Shown: positions 33,267 to 42,855, counted from the first letter of the stretch. The stretch is DNA of 64,000 nucleotides from Nocardia cyriacigeorgica (GCF_010868145.1 NZ_JAAGUY010000026.1:17464-81463); one strand, 5' to 3'. Notes: generated from the sequence alone by a model not told the origin. Numbers and translations are program-made.

Positions 33267-34366
33267 CGCGCACCTGCCAATCCCAGCACCAGCTGAACGA
33301 GTTGGACATCGACCATGCCGTTGTCGGCGCCGGCGCAGCGACCGGGCGCCACGGCATTGATGGCGGCGCAGACCTGTTCGGCATCGCGGTGCGCGATCGC
33401 CACCCGCGGCGGGGCGTAGACCACGCCGGGCGAGCCGGTCGCCGGATCGGTGACCGAGCGGAACGCAGAGGTCAACGCCGGTGCCATGAGGACGATGTCA
33501 CGCAGCGAACCGACGTTGGCGCGCAACATCTTCACCAGCGGAACCAAGCCATCCAGGGTGCCCATCAGCGGGTCGGCCAGGATGGTGGTCAGATCGTTGA
33601 GCATCGGCAGCACCTCGCGCAGCCCGTCGAACAACGCCGCTCCCGGCACCAGCAGATCATTGCTGGCCTGGTTCAGCACCGGCGCCAGCCGGGTGAGCAT
33701 GGACTTCAGGTCGCCCCAGTGCGCGCTGACCTTCTGCGATACCGAGGAGAACGCGTCGAAGATGCCCGCGAGATGGCCAATATCGGCGTCCGGGGATTTC
33801 AACGTCGAGCCGAGCTTCATGACCAGCTCGTTGATCTGCGCACCGGTGCCAGCGGTCGCCGAGTCCAGCGCGGCGAGGCCACCGGCCAGCGCATCCGGCT
33901 GGGTCTGCGGTGTGCCGCCGATCTGGTCGGACAGAGCGGCCAGCGCGGTGATGGTTTCGGTGAGGCTCTTGGGTGTCAGGGTTTTGGTGATGCACTGTCC
34001 GGCATCCCACTAGTCGGCGGTCCTACCGCTGGCCAGCACGGCCAGTTCGCGATCGGCGACGACACTGTCGGACAGCGTTGTGGCCGAGGCGTCGACGTAG
34101 ACCGGATACTGCGCATCGACGTCGAAATCGACGCGCACGGCCGCACCTTCGGGCCGGATACCGGTCACCGTGCCGACATTGATGCCGCGCATCGAGACCT
34201 GGTTGCCCTCGTACAGGCCCACGCTGTCTGGCATGATCGCGCAGTAGGACCGCGTCTCTTTGATCGGGTCGAATACGATCACGTACCCCGCGACCGCGAG
34301 CAGCGCGATGACGACCGCACCCGCGATCGACATGAATGCCTGCGAGCCGAGAATCCGCTTCAGCAT
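33263..34366 (-). pseudogene. mceD: mceD interrupted by an in-frame amber codon
   Basis: The frame starts at ATG 34366 (TGATG overlap with mceC) and encodes a membrane anchor (MSIAGAVVIALLAVAGYVI) and most of an MlaD domain, but stops at TAG (34012-34010, codon 119) after GRTAD. Without any frame change the same frame continues, WDAGQCITKTLTPKSLTETI, through the expected helical region to 33263, overlapping mceE by 4 bp. The total, 367 codons with the stop ignored, fits MceD. The first in-frame restart is ATG at 33820, 64 codons later, and it lacks a ribosome-binding site. Either this is a nonsense mutation, a sequencing error, or readthrough. Downstream codon use shows no decay, so the event is recent or not real. 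Confidence 0.85.
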
Positions 34367-35445
34367 CAGCACACCTTCCCCGGCACCGGAACACACACCG
34401 GGCCGAGCGCGGCCCCCGGATCCAGACCCGGTGGCGCGGTGACCGTTTCACCGGAGCGGTCTATCGTCACGGGACCGTCCGGGATCACCAGTCCGCTCAG
34501 CCGGTCGCCGAGCCCCTTGACCGCGGTGATGAGCGGCTCGAGCTGGGTGTCGAATTCCTGGAGCCGCGGCAGCGCATCGGCGAGCTGTTGCGCCTTCGGC
34601 TTCAGCGTGTCATCCCAGGCGGGGACAAGGGTGGCCAGCCGCTGCACCACCGACGACAGCAGCCCGACCGCTTCTTTCAGCTCGGCGCGCTTGTCCTGCA
34701 GCAGGGTTTCCATCAGGTTGACGTTGTCCATCAAACGGCCGAGGTCGGACTTGGCGCCGTCGTACATGGTGACGTACTCGTCGGCGACGGCGATCGCGTT
34801 CGACACCTGGGTGCGCTGACGTTCGATGGCATCGAGGTACTGGCCGAGCGTATCCAGCGTGGTGCGCAGGGTGTCGGGGGCGCCGTCGATCGAGGTCTGG
34901 ATCGAGGCCAGATTGCGGCGCAGGGTGTCACCGTCGGTGGCCTGGAGCGGCGTCGTGGCGTCCTGGAAGGTTTCGATCAGGCTGTAGGGCAGGCGAACCC
35001 GGTCGGCCGGGATGGTCTTCTCCCCCAGCGGCTCGTCACCGGCCGGGAACAGTGCGACGTAATGGCCACCGACGATGGTGAGCATGCGGATGTCGAGCGA
35101 GGTCTGATCACCGACGAACACCTCCGAGTCGACGGTGAACTCCATGACGACCCGGTCCGGTTTCAACTCGAGCGATTCCACCGTGCCGACCGAAATACCG
35201 GCCAGTCGCACATCGTCGCCCACCTTCACCGACTGCGCTTCGGTGAGTTCGGCGGTATAGGTGGTCTTGCCGAACGGCACCACGTACACGACCGCGGCGG
35301 CGACGGCGGCGATCAGCAGCGCAGCGGCGCCGATGATGCCGAGGCGCAGCTCCTTACGCAGCCGGGTCGATTCATCCATGATCGGTATATCACCGCTGAA
35401 CACGCGGCGAATCCGGGCAGCACCGGGGAGTTTCACGCGTTGCAT
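34366..35445 (-). CDS. mceC: Mce-family protein MceC
   Basis: 359 aa. It has an N-terminal cytoplasmic stretch (STRLRKELRLG) and one anchor helix (IIGAAALLIAAVAAAVVYVV), the MlaD domain (about 55-140, SVKVGDDVRLAGISVGTVES), a helical region (about 150-320) and a C-terminal tail with a pair of Cys (GPVCVPVPGKVC). ATG at 35445 overlaps the mceB end by 13 bp; a second in-frame ATG (MDESTRLRK) is a possible alternative start. It is a structural subunit of the lipid-import tunnel. Confidence 0.93.
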   Translation of the reverse strand: MQRVKLPGAARIRRVFSGDIPIMDESTRLRKELRLGIIGAAALLIAAVAAAVVYVVPFGKTTYTAELTEAQSVKVGDDVRLAGISVGTVESLELKPDRVVMEFTVDSEVFVGDQTSLDIRMLTIVGGHYVALFPAGDEPLGEKTIPADRVRLPYSLIETFQDATTPLQATDGDTLRRNLASIQTSIDGAPDTLRTTLDTLGQYLDAIERQRTQVSNAIAVADEYVTMYDGAKSDLGRLMDNVNLMETLLQDKRAELKEAVGLLSSVVQRLATLVPAWDDTLKPKAQQLADALPRLQEFDTQLEPLITAVKGLGDRLSGLVIPDGPVTIDRSGETVTAPPGLDPGAALGPVCVPVPGKVC

Positions 35446-36437
35446 ATCGCGACCTTCTGTCCGCCGATCAGCACCTGCACCGGCTCGGGCAGTTCGGCTT
35501 GTCCTTTACTGCACTCGGGCTTCCAACCCGCGATGGTGCGCGGCAAGGCGTTGTCGACCGCGGCGAGCAGACCGGGCAGCCTGCCGAACACTTCGACCGC
35601 CTGCTGCGGGTCGGGGAACAGTCCGCGGATCATCGCGTCCACGTCGGTGCTGCCGTCGGCGGTCAGGCCGAGCGCGTCGAGCAGACGGTCGATGGGCGCG
35701 AGCACCGAGGGCGCGGTCATGGCAAATTCGGCCAGGCCACCGACATTGACGCGCAGCGCCTCGAAGATGTCGGACAGTCGCGCGAGCAGCGGGACCAGAT
35801 GATGCACCCGGCCACCGACCCGGTCGGCGAGATCGGACATGTTGCCGACCAGCGTGGCGATCACTTCCTGCCGGTTGCCGACGTGTTCGCTGAGCTTGCC
35901 GATGGCATCAAGGGCCGGGCCGAGACCGGCGCCGTCACCCTCGATCACCGCGAGCATGCTCTCGGTGAACTGGTTGATCGCCTCCGGAGACATGGTGGCC
36001 AGCACCGGCTTCAGACCGTTGAACAGGCTGGTCACATCGAAGGACGGCAACGTCATCTCGGTGCCGATGGCCGCGTCCGCCGGCAGCCGGGTGCCCGGGT
36101 TCGGCTGCTGCTGTAGGTCGATATAGCGCTGGCCGGTGAGGTTCTGGTAGCGGATGGCCAGCACGCTGTTGTCGTAGATCGGGGTCGAGGTCGTGACCGT
36201 CAACCGCACCTCGGCCTGGTATCCGCTGAGCTCGATACCCTCGACCTTGCCGACCTGTACGCCGTACATGCGCACGTCGTCGCCGACTTTGAGACCGGTG
36301 GCGTCGGTGAACAGCGCGCTGTGCGCCTCGGTGTCACCGCCGACCGGTCGCTTGATGGCCGTAACGACCACCAGCAGGATCGCCACCATCACCGCCGCGA
36401 ACAGCACCAGCCGCCAGGCCGCGCCACGTACCGTCAT
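35433..36437 (-). CDS. mceB: Mce-family protein MceB
   Basis: 334 aa, with an N-terminal anchor (WRLVLFAAVMVAILLVVVTA), an MlaD domain (about 38-115, TGLKVGDDVRMYGVQVGKVE, then RYQNLTGQRYIDL which is a typical MceB block) and a helical C-terminal part ending in PECSKGQAELPEPVQVLIGG with two Cys. The ATG overlaps the mceA stop (ATGA). It is one of six different MCE subunits that form the envelope-spanning channel. Confidence 0.94.
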   Translation of the reverse strand: MTVRGAAWRLVLFAAVMVAILLVVVTAIKRPVGGDTEAHSALFTDATGLKVGDDVRMYGVQVGKVEGIELSGYQAEVRLTVTTSTPIYDNSVLAIRYQNLTGQRYIDLQQQPNPGTRLPADAAIGTEMTLPSFDVTSLFNGLKPVLATMSPEAINQFTESMLAVIEGDGAGLGPALDAIGKLSEHVGNRQEVIATLVGNMSDLADRVGGRVHHLVPLLARLSDIFEALRVNVGGLAEFAMTAPSVLAPIDRLLDALGLTADGSTDVDAMIRGLFPDPQQAVEVFGRLPGLLAAVDNALPRTIAGWKPECSKGQAELPEPVQVLIGGQKVAICNA

Positions 36438-37474
36438 CGCGCACCTCCCTGTGCGGGCAGCCCGAGCAGCGGCACCGCGATACCGGGGACACCACGCAGT
36501 TCGAGTTCGAGATCGAGGACCGGACCGTCCGGGGTGTCCTTCATGGCAGCACCGAGCCGGGCCAGCAGGTCGCGCAGTTCGGCGGCGGACTGCTGCGGGC
36601 GTGGCACCGTGCGCGCCAGCACCGTGAGCAGCGGCGCAAGCATGTCGGTGTAGCCCGACAGCTGACCGGCCTCGGACAGCGTGGTGGCAAGCGCGGGCAG
36701 GATCTGCCCGGTCAGCGCGCTCACACCGGCATCGAGATGTGCGCGGTCGGTACTCAGCACGTCGATCTCGACGAACTGATCGATGACCTCGATGGTGGCG
36801 CCGGCGAACTTACCGCCGCCGTCGAAGGCTCCGCCAAGGCGGCCGAACAGTTCCGAGGACGGCATGGACTGGTTGTCGGCGATGGTGCGCGCGGCCGCGA
36901 TCAATGCCTCCGCCAGCGGCGTGAACGCCTTGACGTCCGCGGCGGCCTGCGCGATGACGGTCGCCATCTGCGGCGTGAACACCGTCGCACCGACCTGCGA
37001 CATACCGCGCAGCAGGCTGCCCATGGTGGCGTCGTAGACGTCGGCGGCCCGATCGCCGGTCAGGTCGATCACCATGTCGGCACGCAGCGGCGCACCGCCG
37101 GCACCGGGCAGCAATTCGAGTTCGCTGACGCCGAACAGGTTGGCCGGTGCGTAATCGACCTTCAAGCTGTCGTCCAGCCCGGACAGCTTGGAGTCGTCGA
37201 GTTCCAGTGTGATGCGCTGGGTTCCGAGCACATCGGGCACGATCTCGGCGACCTCACCGACCAGAACACCGTCGACGCGCACCTGGGTGCCCGCGACCAC
37301 GCCGTCACCGATCTGTTCGGTGTGCAACGCGATGCGAAGTCCGTCCTCCGAACGCAGCGCGCGGTAGCAGACCGTGGCCAGCAGCACCGCGACGATCACA
37401 GCCACGATCACCGCGCCGACCGTCATCGCGCGGGCCCGGTCGGCCGCGACCCCTGGCATTCCGTATTTCGGCAT
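36434..37474 (-). CDS. mceA: Mce-family protein MceA
   Basis: 346 aa, with an anchor helix (AMTVGAVIVAVIVAVLLATV), an MlaD domain (about 45-125, GDGVVAGTQVRVDGVLVGEV) and a long helical C-terminal region. ATG at 37474 is five bases after the yrbEB stop, consistent with coupling. It is shorter than M. tuberculosis MceA proteins (about 400-450 aa), missing the extended C-terminal tail. It is the first MCE subunit of the operon. Sequence alone does not tell which mce lineage this is. Confidence 0.92.
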   Translation of the reverse strand: MPKYGMPGVAADRARAMTVGAVIVAVIVAVLLATVCYRALRSEDGLRIALHTEQIGDGVVAGTQVRVDGVLVGEVAEIVPDVLGTQRITLELDDSKLSGLDDSLKVDYAPANLFGVSELELLPGAGGAPLRADMVIDLTGDRAADVYDATMGSLLRGMSQVGATVFTPQMATVIAQAAADVKAFTPLAEALIAAARTIADNQSMPSSELFGRLGGAFDGGGKFAGATIEVIDQFVEIDVLSTDRAHLDAGVSALTGQILPALATTLSEAGQLSGYTDMLAPLLTVLARTVPRPQQSAAELRDLLARLGAAMKDTPDGPVLDLELELRGVPGIAVPLLGLPAQGGAR

Positions 37475-37479
37475 CTGTC

Positions 37480-38346
37480 CTACCCCGTGAAACTGATCGC
37501 CGAGTTGAAGCCCCACAGCGCGATGGACAGCACCATGTCGATCGCGATGATCGCCACGAAGCTGGCCCGCACCGCACGGCCGGACGCGATTCCCACGCCC
37601 TCCGGGCCGCCGGTGGCGAAGAACCCGTAATAGCTGTGCACCAAGATCACCACCGTGCCGAAGATCGCCACCTTGATCACCGCGGCGATCACATCGAACC
37701 CGGACACGAACTGGAAGAAGTAGTGGTCGTAGACGCCCGCGGACTGGCTGTGCACCAGCGTGAGCAGGCCACGGCAGGCCAGGTAGCTCAGGATCAGCGC
37801 GATCAGGAAGGTCGGCACGATGGCGATGGCGCCCGCGATGACGCGGGTGGTGACGACGAACGGCACCGACCGCAGACCGAGCGCCTCGATGGCGTCGATC
37901 TCCTCGGAGATACGCATCGACCCGATTTCGGCGGTCATCCGGCATCCGGCCTGCGCGGCGAACCCGATCGCGGCCGCGATCGGCGCCAGCTCACGGGTGG
38001 TGGCGAACGCCGACACGATGCCGGTCACCGGACCCATACCGAGCATGTCCAGAATCGCGAACGATTCGACACCGACCGAGGCACCCATCACCAGACCGAG
38101 CACGATCATCATCGGCACGGTGCCGCCACCGACGATGACCGAGCCACGGCCCCAGGTCATATCGGTGATCGCGCGCATCGTCTCCTGCCGGTACCGGCGC
38201 ACCGTCAGCGGGACCGACGACAGGACCTGCCACACGAAGACCGCGACGAATCCAAATGATTCGACACCGCGCAGCAGCCTGCTGCCGCGACGGACATAGC
38301 GCACGGCCCAGCCGAGCCCTTTCGGGGCGTAGGACGAGGTCGACAT
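37480..38346 (-). CDS. YrbE-family MlaE permease, second subunit (YrbEB)
   Basis: 288-aa integral membrane subunit of the ABC-type Mce importer. It has five to six hydrophobic segments and the MlaE core (FATTRELAPIAAAIGFAAQA followed by GCRMTAEIGSMRISEEIDAI), with the EExDAIEALG coupling motif that contacts the MceG ATPase. ATG at 38346 overlaps the yrbEA stop by one base (TGATG). The MceG ATPase is not in the window and is usually encoded elsewhere. It pairs with YrbEA to form the permease. Confidence 0.95.
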   Translation of the reverse strand: MSTSSYAPKGLGWAVRYVRRGSRLLRGVESFGFVAVFVWQVLSSVPLTVRRYRQETMRAITDMTWGRGSVIVGGGTVPMMIVLGLVMGASVGVESFAILDMLGMGPVTGIVSAFATTRELAPIAAAIGFAAQAGCRMTAEIGSMRISEEIDAIEALGLRSVPFVVTTRVIAGAIAIVPTFLIALILSYLACRGLLTLVHSQSAGVYDHYFFQFVSGFDVIAAVIKVAIFGTVVILVHSYYGFFATGGPEGVGIASGRAVRASFVAIIAIDMVLSIALWGFNSAISFTG

Positions 38347-39191
38347 CAGACCAGCCTTGTCGGCATGAACATCGCGCTGATCTGCGACATCGCGAGGTTC
38401 ACGATCACGATCGAGACCACGGACAGCACCACCGCCGCGTTCACCGCATCGGCCACACCGCGCGGACCGCCCTTGGCTTCGAGCCCTCGCTGGCAGGCGA
38501 TCACGACCACGAGGAACCCGAAGATCAACGCCTTCAGCAACGACACCCAGACATCGGCGACCGTCGTGAACGAACCGAAGGTCGCCCAATACGAACCGGG
38601 CGTAACGCCCTGGCCACCGATGGCCACCAGGTATCCGGCCAGCACGCCGACGAAGATGATCAGCACGTTCAGCAGCGGTGCGACGATCAGCATCGCGACC
38701 ATGCGCGGAATGACCAGTCGGTGGATCGGGCTGATGCCCATGGTGTTGAGCGCGTCGATCTCTTCCCGGATCGTGCGCGCGCCCAGATCGGCCGCGATCG
38801 CCGCGGCGCCGGCACCGCCCAAGAGGAACCCGGTCGCCATGGGCGCGCCCTGCTTGATCACCCCGAGACCACCGGTGGCACCGAGCAGCGAATCCGCGCC
38901 GAGAGTATGGATCAGGTTGCCCACCTGCACCGACACGATGACGCCGAAGGGGATGGCCATCAGGATCGCCGGAATCGCGGTGACGGTGATCAGCCGCCAC
39001 GCCTGGATCAGCGTTTCCTGCCACTGGAATTTGCCGCGGGCGATATCGCTCGCCGCGCCCGTCACCGACTCCTGCGCGACACCGACCGCCCGGCCGAAGG
39101 TCCGCAGCGACGACACGATCGTGCCGGAGAAATTCTTGCGGACGATCGCGACCGCCGAATCGCTCCGCGGCGTCCGGGTATCCAGCGTCAT
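38346..39191 (-). CDS. YrbE-family MlaE permease, first subunit (YrbEA)
   Basis: 281 aa, the first gene of the mce operon. MlaE permease features: TAIPAILMAIPFGVIVSVQV, GGAGAAAIAADLGARTIREE with EEIDALNTMGI as the coupling helix, and several membrane helices. ATG at 39191 lies nine bases after GAGG; the longer frame from 39269 adds an unconserved basic stretch. It is co-transcribed with yrbEB and mceA-F, all overlapping or within a few bases. The promoter must lie in the 39192-39788 gap. Confidence 0.95.
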   Translation of the reverse strand: MTLDTRTPRSDSAVAIVRKNFSGTIVSSLRTFGRAVGVAQESVTGAASDIARGKFQWQETLIQAWRLITVTAIPAILMAIPFGVIVSVQVGNLIHTLGADSLLGATGGLGVIKQGAPMATGFLLGGAGAAAIAADLGARTIREEIDALNTMGISPIHRLVIPRMVAMLIVAPLLNVLIIFVGVLAGYLVAIGGQGVTPGSYWATFGSFTTVADVWVSLLKALIFGFLVVVIACQRGLEAKGGPRGVADAVNAAVVLSVVSIVIVNLAMSQISAMFMPTRLV

Positions 39192-39788
39192 CAGCGAAGT
39201 CCTCGCGCCGCGATCGCGGCGCTTGCGCACCAGCGCGGGCGGCAGCGTGTTTCGGGTTTCATGGCGCACTCTCTGCTCTCGGCGTCGATGCCAACCCTCA
39301 GGAAGCTAATCGTTACGAGAGGTGACATACAAATTGACCACGGGGTGACCATCAACACAAAGAGGCTCGATTCGACATCGCGCGAGAAGGTTCGTGTTAG
39401 AGATCACGATCCCCTGGGGATGTTCTCCGGGCCCTGCGAGCAAGGGCCCGCGCACCCTCGGCTCAACATCTGTTTGCACAGTTCACACGGGCTTTTCGGG
39501 CGAAACCACCGCCGGTCGTGGCCCACAACAAGCACGCCTGCCCGATTACTGCTCGAGATGTGGGTATGTCCGCGTGAGCGAGCGAACCACGAGCGACACC
39601 GACGGAGCGATCATCTCCCGTGAAGCCATCGGTCATATCTGATGAACCCGGCGACCGCCCAGCGAACCTGGAATGCGCATCGATCCGGCGACTGCCCATC
39701 AGGAAACGAGGGCACCCAACGGGCACAATGGCCGACGGTCGCGACCGGCGGGTCGGTCACCCCGACAGGGATGCCCGCGATCGGCGAT
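39192..39788. other. Intergenic region upstream of the mce operon
   Basis: 597 bp with no convincing gene; short frames in it lack ribosome-binding sites and codon bias. It must contain the mce promoter, but I could not identify a good -35/-10 pair. The one clear structure is a hairpin CGGGCCC (39428-39434) / GGGCCCG (39444-39450) with a 9-nt loop, which may end transcription arriving from the upstream membrane-protein gene. Confidence 0.5.
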
Positions 39789-40961
39789 CTAGCGGTCGCC
39801 GCCATCGGTACGAGCCTGGCTCGCGGAACCAGCGGCGTCGCCAACGGAACCGGCGGCAGCCTCAGCGGAACCGGCGGCCACGCCCGGACCAGCCGAACCG
39901 GCGGATGTGTCACGGCCGGCGCTCTTCGCCGCGGCGACCACGCGGCCAGCGGCGTCCCACCTTTCACGCATGGCCGACATGCGTGCCACCAGGCTGCGTG
40001 GTTCGGCCGCACGGCCGACCAGCCATTGGCTCACGGCTGCGAGCGCGGAGGCGACCGCGATCACGGCGCCGGCCACAGCCGAGGGCGTGAACTGCGAACT
40101 GGCGACGTACTGTCCCTGACTCGCCCCGGGCAGAACGAACTTGCCCTGCCCGTTCACCCAGCTCAGGAACTGGCCGACCTGACCTCCCAGGTCGAACCGC
40201 CGCGATGTCATCGCCTTGAGTTCCGCGCCTTTGCTGTCGAGATAGAGCATGGTGAACAGCACCAGAATCGCCACGGCCACCGATGATCCCGCCACCAATC
40301 GGGCGTAGTACTCCGTACGCATGCGGAAGTAGAGCACGACGAAACAGATGGTCAGCACGATCACCGCCGCGGTTACGAATGCCCACAGACCGCTGACCTG
40401 CGGGGTCTTCGGCGGTGACTTCGACCAGACGGTCATGTATTTGGTGGACACATCGACGCGGCCGAACGCGGTGGATTCCACGGATCCGTTCGCCCCCTTG
40501 GCCATCAACCACGGCCGGGTCATCAGGATCAAAGTGATGAACGCCCCGACGGCCGCCAGCAGGTAGCCCCAATGCCCCTGCAGCGGAGCTCCCACGCCAC
40601 GCGCCGCCGCCAGTTGCCCGCGAACCGCGCCCACCTGCCGTGCGACCCGGGACCCACCCGACCCCGCGTCCTTTTCGGGTGGGTCCGCAGCCGCTGAATC
40701 GGTCGACCTCGCGACCGAGCTCCCAGCCGAACCCGCCGCCCTGGCACCAGTTGCACTCGCGCTTGCAAGCTCCCCAAGACCGACCGCCGTCGATTCGGCC
40801 GCGGTGGCAGCCGCCGATTCAGCAGAAGCGCTCGTTGCGGGCTCATGCGGACCTACAGCTGCGGATTCAGCCGAACGCGCCGCTGCGAGTGCGTCAGAAC
40901 TCGCCTCGTCGGCTCCGGTGTCTCGGGCAGCCTTGTCCTGCCAGGGGGTTGAGCCCGCCAT
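39789..40961 (-). CDS. Membrane protein with Ala/Ser-rich flanks
   Basis: 390 aa, not recognised. The first 130 residues are low-complexity Ala/Ser/Glu (AARSAESAAVGPHEPATSAS) and presumably disordered and cytosolic. Four membrane helices follow (around 130-152, 192-214, 222-242 and 290-312). The segment between helices 1 and 2 (GSVESTAFGRVDVSTKYMTV) is probably outside. The C-terminal 75 residues are again Ala/Gly/Ser-rich (GRDTSAGSAGPGVAAGSAEA). ATG at 40961 lacks a strong ribosome-binding site. It precedes the mce operon on the same strand with a 600-bp gap, so a link is not established. Confidence 0.7.
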   Translation of the reverse strand: MAGSTPWQDKAARDTGADEASSDALAAARSAESAAVGPHEPATSASAESAAATAAESTAVGLGELASASATGARAAGSAGSSVARSTDSAAADPPEKDAGSGGSRVARQVGAVRGQLAAARGVGAPLQGHWGYLLAAVGAFITLILMTRPWLMAKGANGSVESTAFGRVDVSTKYMTVWSKSPPKTPQVSGLWAFVTAAVIVLTICFVVLYFRMRTEYYARLVAGSSVAVAILVLFTMLYLDSKGAELKAMTSRRFDLGGQVGQFLSWVNGQGKFVLPGASQGQYVASSQFTPSAVAGAVIAVASALAAVSQWLVGRAAEPRSLVARMSAMRERWDAAGRVVAAAKSAGRDTSAGSAGPGVAAGSAEAAAGSVGDAAGSASQARTDGGDR

Positions 40962-41144
40962 TACCGCAGTTTAAGGTGCCCGCACCAGTGGGAATACCTA
41001 CGCGGCAGCGGTCGGGCCCTTACGCCGAGCATCGGACCGTGCACACCGGATTTGCGCCGTGCGGCAGTGCATCTCGGACGGTCCGGCAACGAAGATCACG
41101 CGATCAATCGACCGGCGGGGTACACATAGGCGACAATTTGGCGC

Positions 41145-41816
41145 GTGCGGACCCAGTTCACCAATGAGCTCGTCGCGTTGACCGATGAGTTGACGCAGAT
41201 GTGCCGGCTCACCCAAGACGCCGCCGAGCGCGTCACCGATGCGCTCGTCGATGCCGACCTCACCGCGGCCTACGAGGTCTTCGCCCTCGATGAGCGGCTA
41301 CAGGCCATGTACGCGGCATGTGAGGAGCGGACGGTGGTGCTGCTCGCGCTACAGGCGCCGGTCGCCCGCGATCTGCGGCATGTGGTGACCGCCATTCAGA
41401 TCGCGGGTGAGCTGTCCCGGATCGGCTGGCTCACCAGCCGGGTGGCCGATCAGGTCTACAAGAGCAATCCGGACCCCGTCGCGCCCGAGCCGGTCGTGGC
41501 GTTGCTCGCCGAGATGGGCCGACGCGCCGCCCGCGCGACCGCACATGCCCTGCGCTCGGTCGCCGCAGGCCAGCAGCCACCCGAAGAGGCGCCCGAGCCG
41601 CAGGCCGACACCATGGAAGAGCTGAACCACCAGCTGCATTCCGCTCTCAGCGCCCCCGCGTGGACCGGAAGCACCGACACCGCGATCGAACTCGCCCTCC
41701 TCGGCCATCATCTGGAACGCTGCGTCGACCACACCGCACGCATCGAACGCCTGATCCGCTTCCTCGACACCGGTGTTCCGCCGACCGCACAGCCCAGCGA
41801 GGAAGAGGTGGACTGA
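41145..41816 (+). CDS. PhoU-domain protein
   Basis: 223 aa with two PhoU helical bundles (about 1-100 and 105-215): RTQFTNELVALTDELTQMCR, LDERLQAMYAACEERTVVLL, and the conserved APVARDLRHVVTAIQIAGEL with the metal-binding E/D pattern. PhoU proteins restrain phosphate uptake and PhoR signalling. No pst or phoR gene is nearby, so this is a stand-alone copy. The start is GTG at 41145, with no ribosome-binding site seen; a leaderless message is possible. The C-terminus is acidic (PSEEEVD). Confidence 0.87.
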   Translation: MRTQFTNELVALTDELTQMCRLTQDAAERVTDALVDADLTAAYEVFALDERLQAMYAACEERTVVLLALQAPVARDLRHVVTAIQIAGELSRIGWLTSRVADQVYKSNPDPVAPEPVVALLAEMGRRAARATAHALRSVAAGQQPPEEAPEPQADTMEELNHQLHSALSAPAWTGSTDTAIELALLGHHLERCVDHTARIERLIRFLDTGVPPTAQPSEEEVD

Positions 41817-41861
41817 GCGCCCCGGTACTCGGCGAGCCGACGCGGCGGCGAATGCGCGCAA

Positions 41862-42785
41862 TCACCGACCTGTCTCGGCGGTAGACCGGCGGGCGATCGC
41901 CAGGAGGTCGCGTGCCGGCCCCGTCGGCCGGGTACCCGCGGGCCATACCGCACGCAGCACGCGGTCGAGTTCGAGCCCGGTCACGGTGGGTGCCACCAAA
42001 GTCCCCGCCGCCACCTCGGCCGCGACCGCGAGTGAACTGAGCACAGCGGGCCCGACACCTGCGGCAACGGCCGATTTGATCGCGGTCACCGACGACGCCT
42101 CCAAAGCCACAGCTGGACGCGCGCCCGGCCGCGCCCGAGCCAGCGCGTATTCGAACCAGTTGAGCGTGCCGGACCCGGCTTCCCGTTGCAGTAGTGGCGT
42201 TTCGACCAGCTCATCGATCCCCACCGAACCCCGCCGGGCCCATCGATGCCCGGGCGAGACCACCACCACCAAGCGATCCTTGCCCACCACCCGGCTGTCC
42301 AACCCGGCGAAGCTCTGCCTGCTCTCGATGAACCCGATCGCCGCCCGGCCATCGAGTACCGCTTGCGCGACCTCCGCCGAGTTGCCGGATTCGAGTGCGA
42401 TGGTGAGGTCGGCCGTCGAGGCACGCAGCGTCGTCAGCCAGCCGGGGAACAGGTATTCGGCGATGGTCTGGCTTGCGGCGACGCGCAGTCGGGAGTCACG
42501 TTCGGCGCGCAAGGTGTCGATACCGGCGTCCAACTGGCCGGCCGCGTCGATGACGGCACGCGCCCATTCCACGATGAGCGCGCCCGCGCGGGTGGGGCGG
42601 GAGCCGAGCGTGGTGCGTTCCAGTACCGGTACACCGACCAGCTTCTCCAGGGTGCGGATGCGTGAGGACGCCGACGGCTGGCTGATCCCGTGCGCCTGCG
42701 CAGCACGGCCGAGGCTGCCGAGCTCGACCACCGACAGCAGCAGGTCGAGCGCGGCGAGATCCGGCACCCGCGGCGACAAAGGCAT
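41862..42785 (-). CDS. LysR-family transcriptional regulator
   Basis: 307 aa. N-terminal winged HTH (about 8-68): LDLLLSVVELGSLGRAAQAH, SQPSASSRIRTLEKLVGVPV. The C-terminal LysR substrate-binding domain covers about 95-300 (RLRVAASQTIAEYLFPGWL, AIGFIESRQSFAGLDSRVVG). ATG at 42785 is embedded in an inverted-repeat array that probably is its own binding site. It is divergent from a TDT-family transporter with 70 bp between starts, the standard LysR/target arrangement. Confidence 0.93.
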   Translation of the reverse strand: MPLSPRVPDLAALDLLLSVVELGSLGRAAQAHGISQPSASSRIRTLEKLVGVPVLERTTLGSRPTRAGALIVEWARAVIDAAGQLDAGIDTLRAERDSRLRVAASQTIAEYLFPGWLTTLRASTADLTIALESGNSAEVAQAVLDGRAAIGFIESRQSFAGLDSRVVGKDRLVVVVSPGHRWARRGSVGIDELVETPLLQREAGSGTLNWFEYALARARPGARPAVALEASSVTAIKSAVAAGVGPAVLSSLAVAAEVAAGTLVAPTVTGLELDRVLRAVWPAGTRPTGPARDLLAIARRSTAETGR

Positions 42786-42808
42786 AGAACCATTCTATGT
42801 ACCCATAG
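42783..42808. promoter_or_regulatory. Alternating CATAG half-sites between LysR and TDT transporter genes
   Basis: CATAGAA (42783-42789), TTCTATG (42793-42799) and CATAG (42804-42808) form two overlapping dyads, CATAGAA-N3-TTCTATG and CTATG-TACC-CATAG. The first half-site contains the start codon of the LysR gene itself. Such arrays fit multi-site LysR binding and autoregulation. Confidence 0.6.
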
Positions 42809-42855
42809 GACTGCGGCGACTACCCGGCACAGCGGTGTCGCGCGAGCCTGGTTTC

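Noticed and set aside
39642..40286. 214-aa plus-strand open frame
   Set aside because: It mirrors the Ala/Gly/Ser-rich C-terminus of the membrane-protein gene on the other strand.
41773..42855. N-terminal extension of the TDT transporter frame to 739 aa
   Set aside because: This stretch is antisense to the LysR gene, and the family signature begins at the ATG at 42856.
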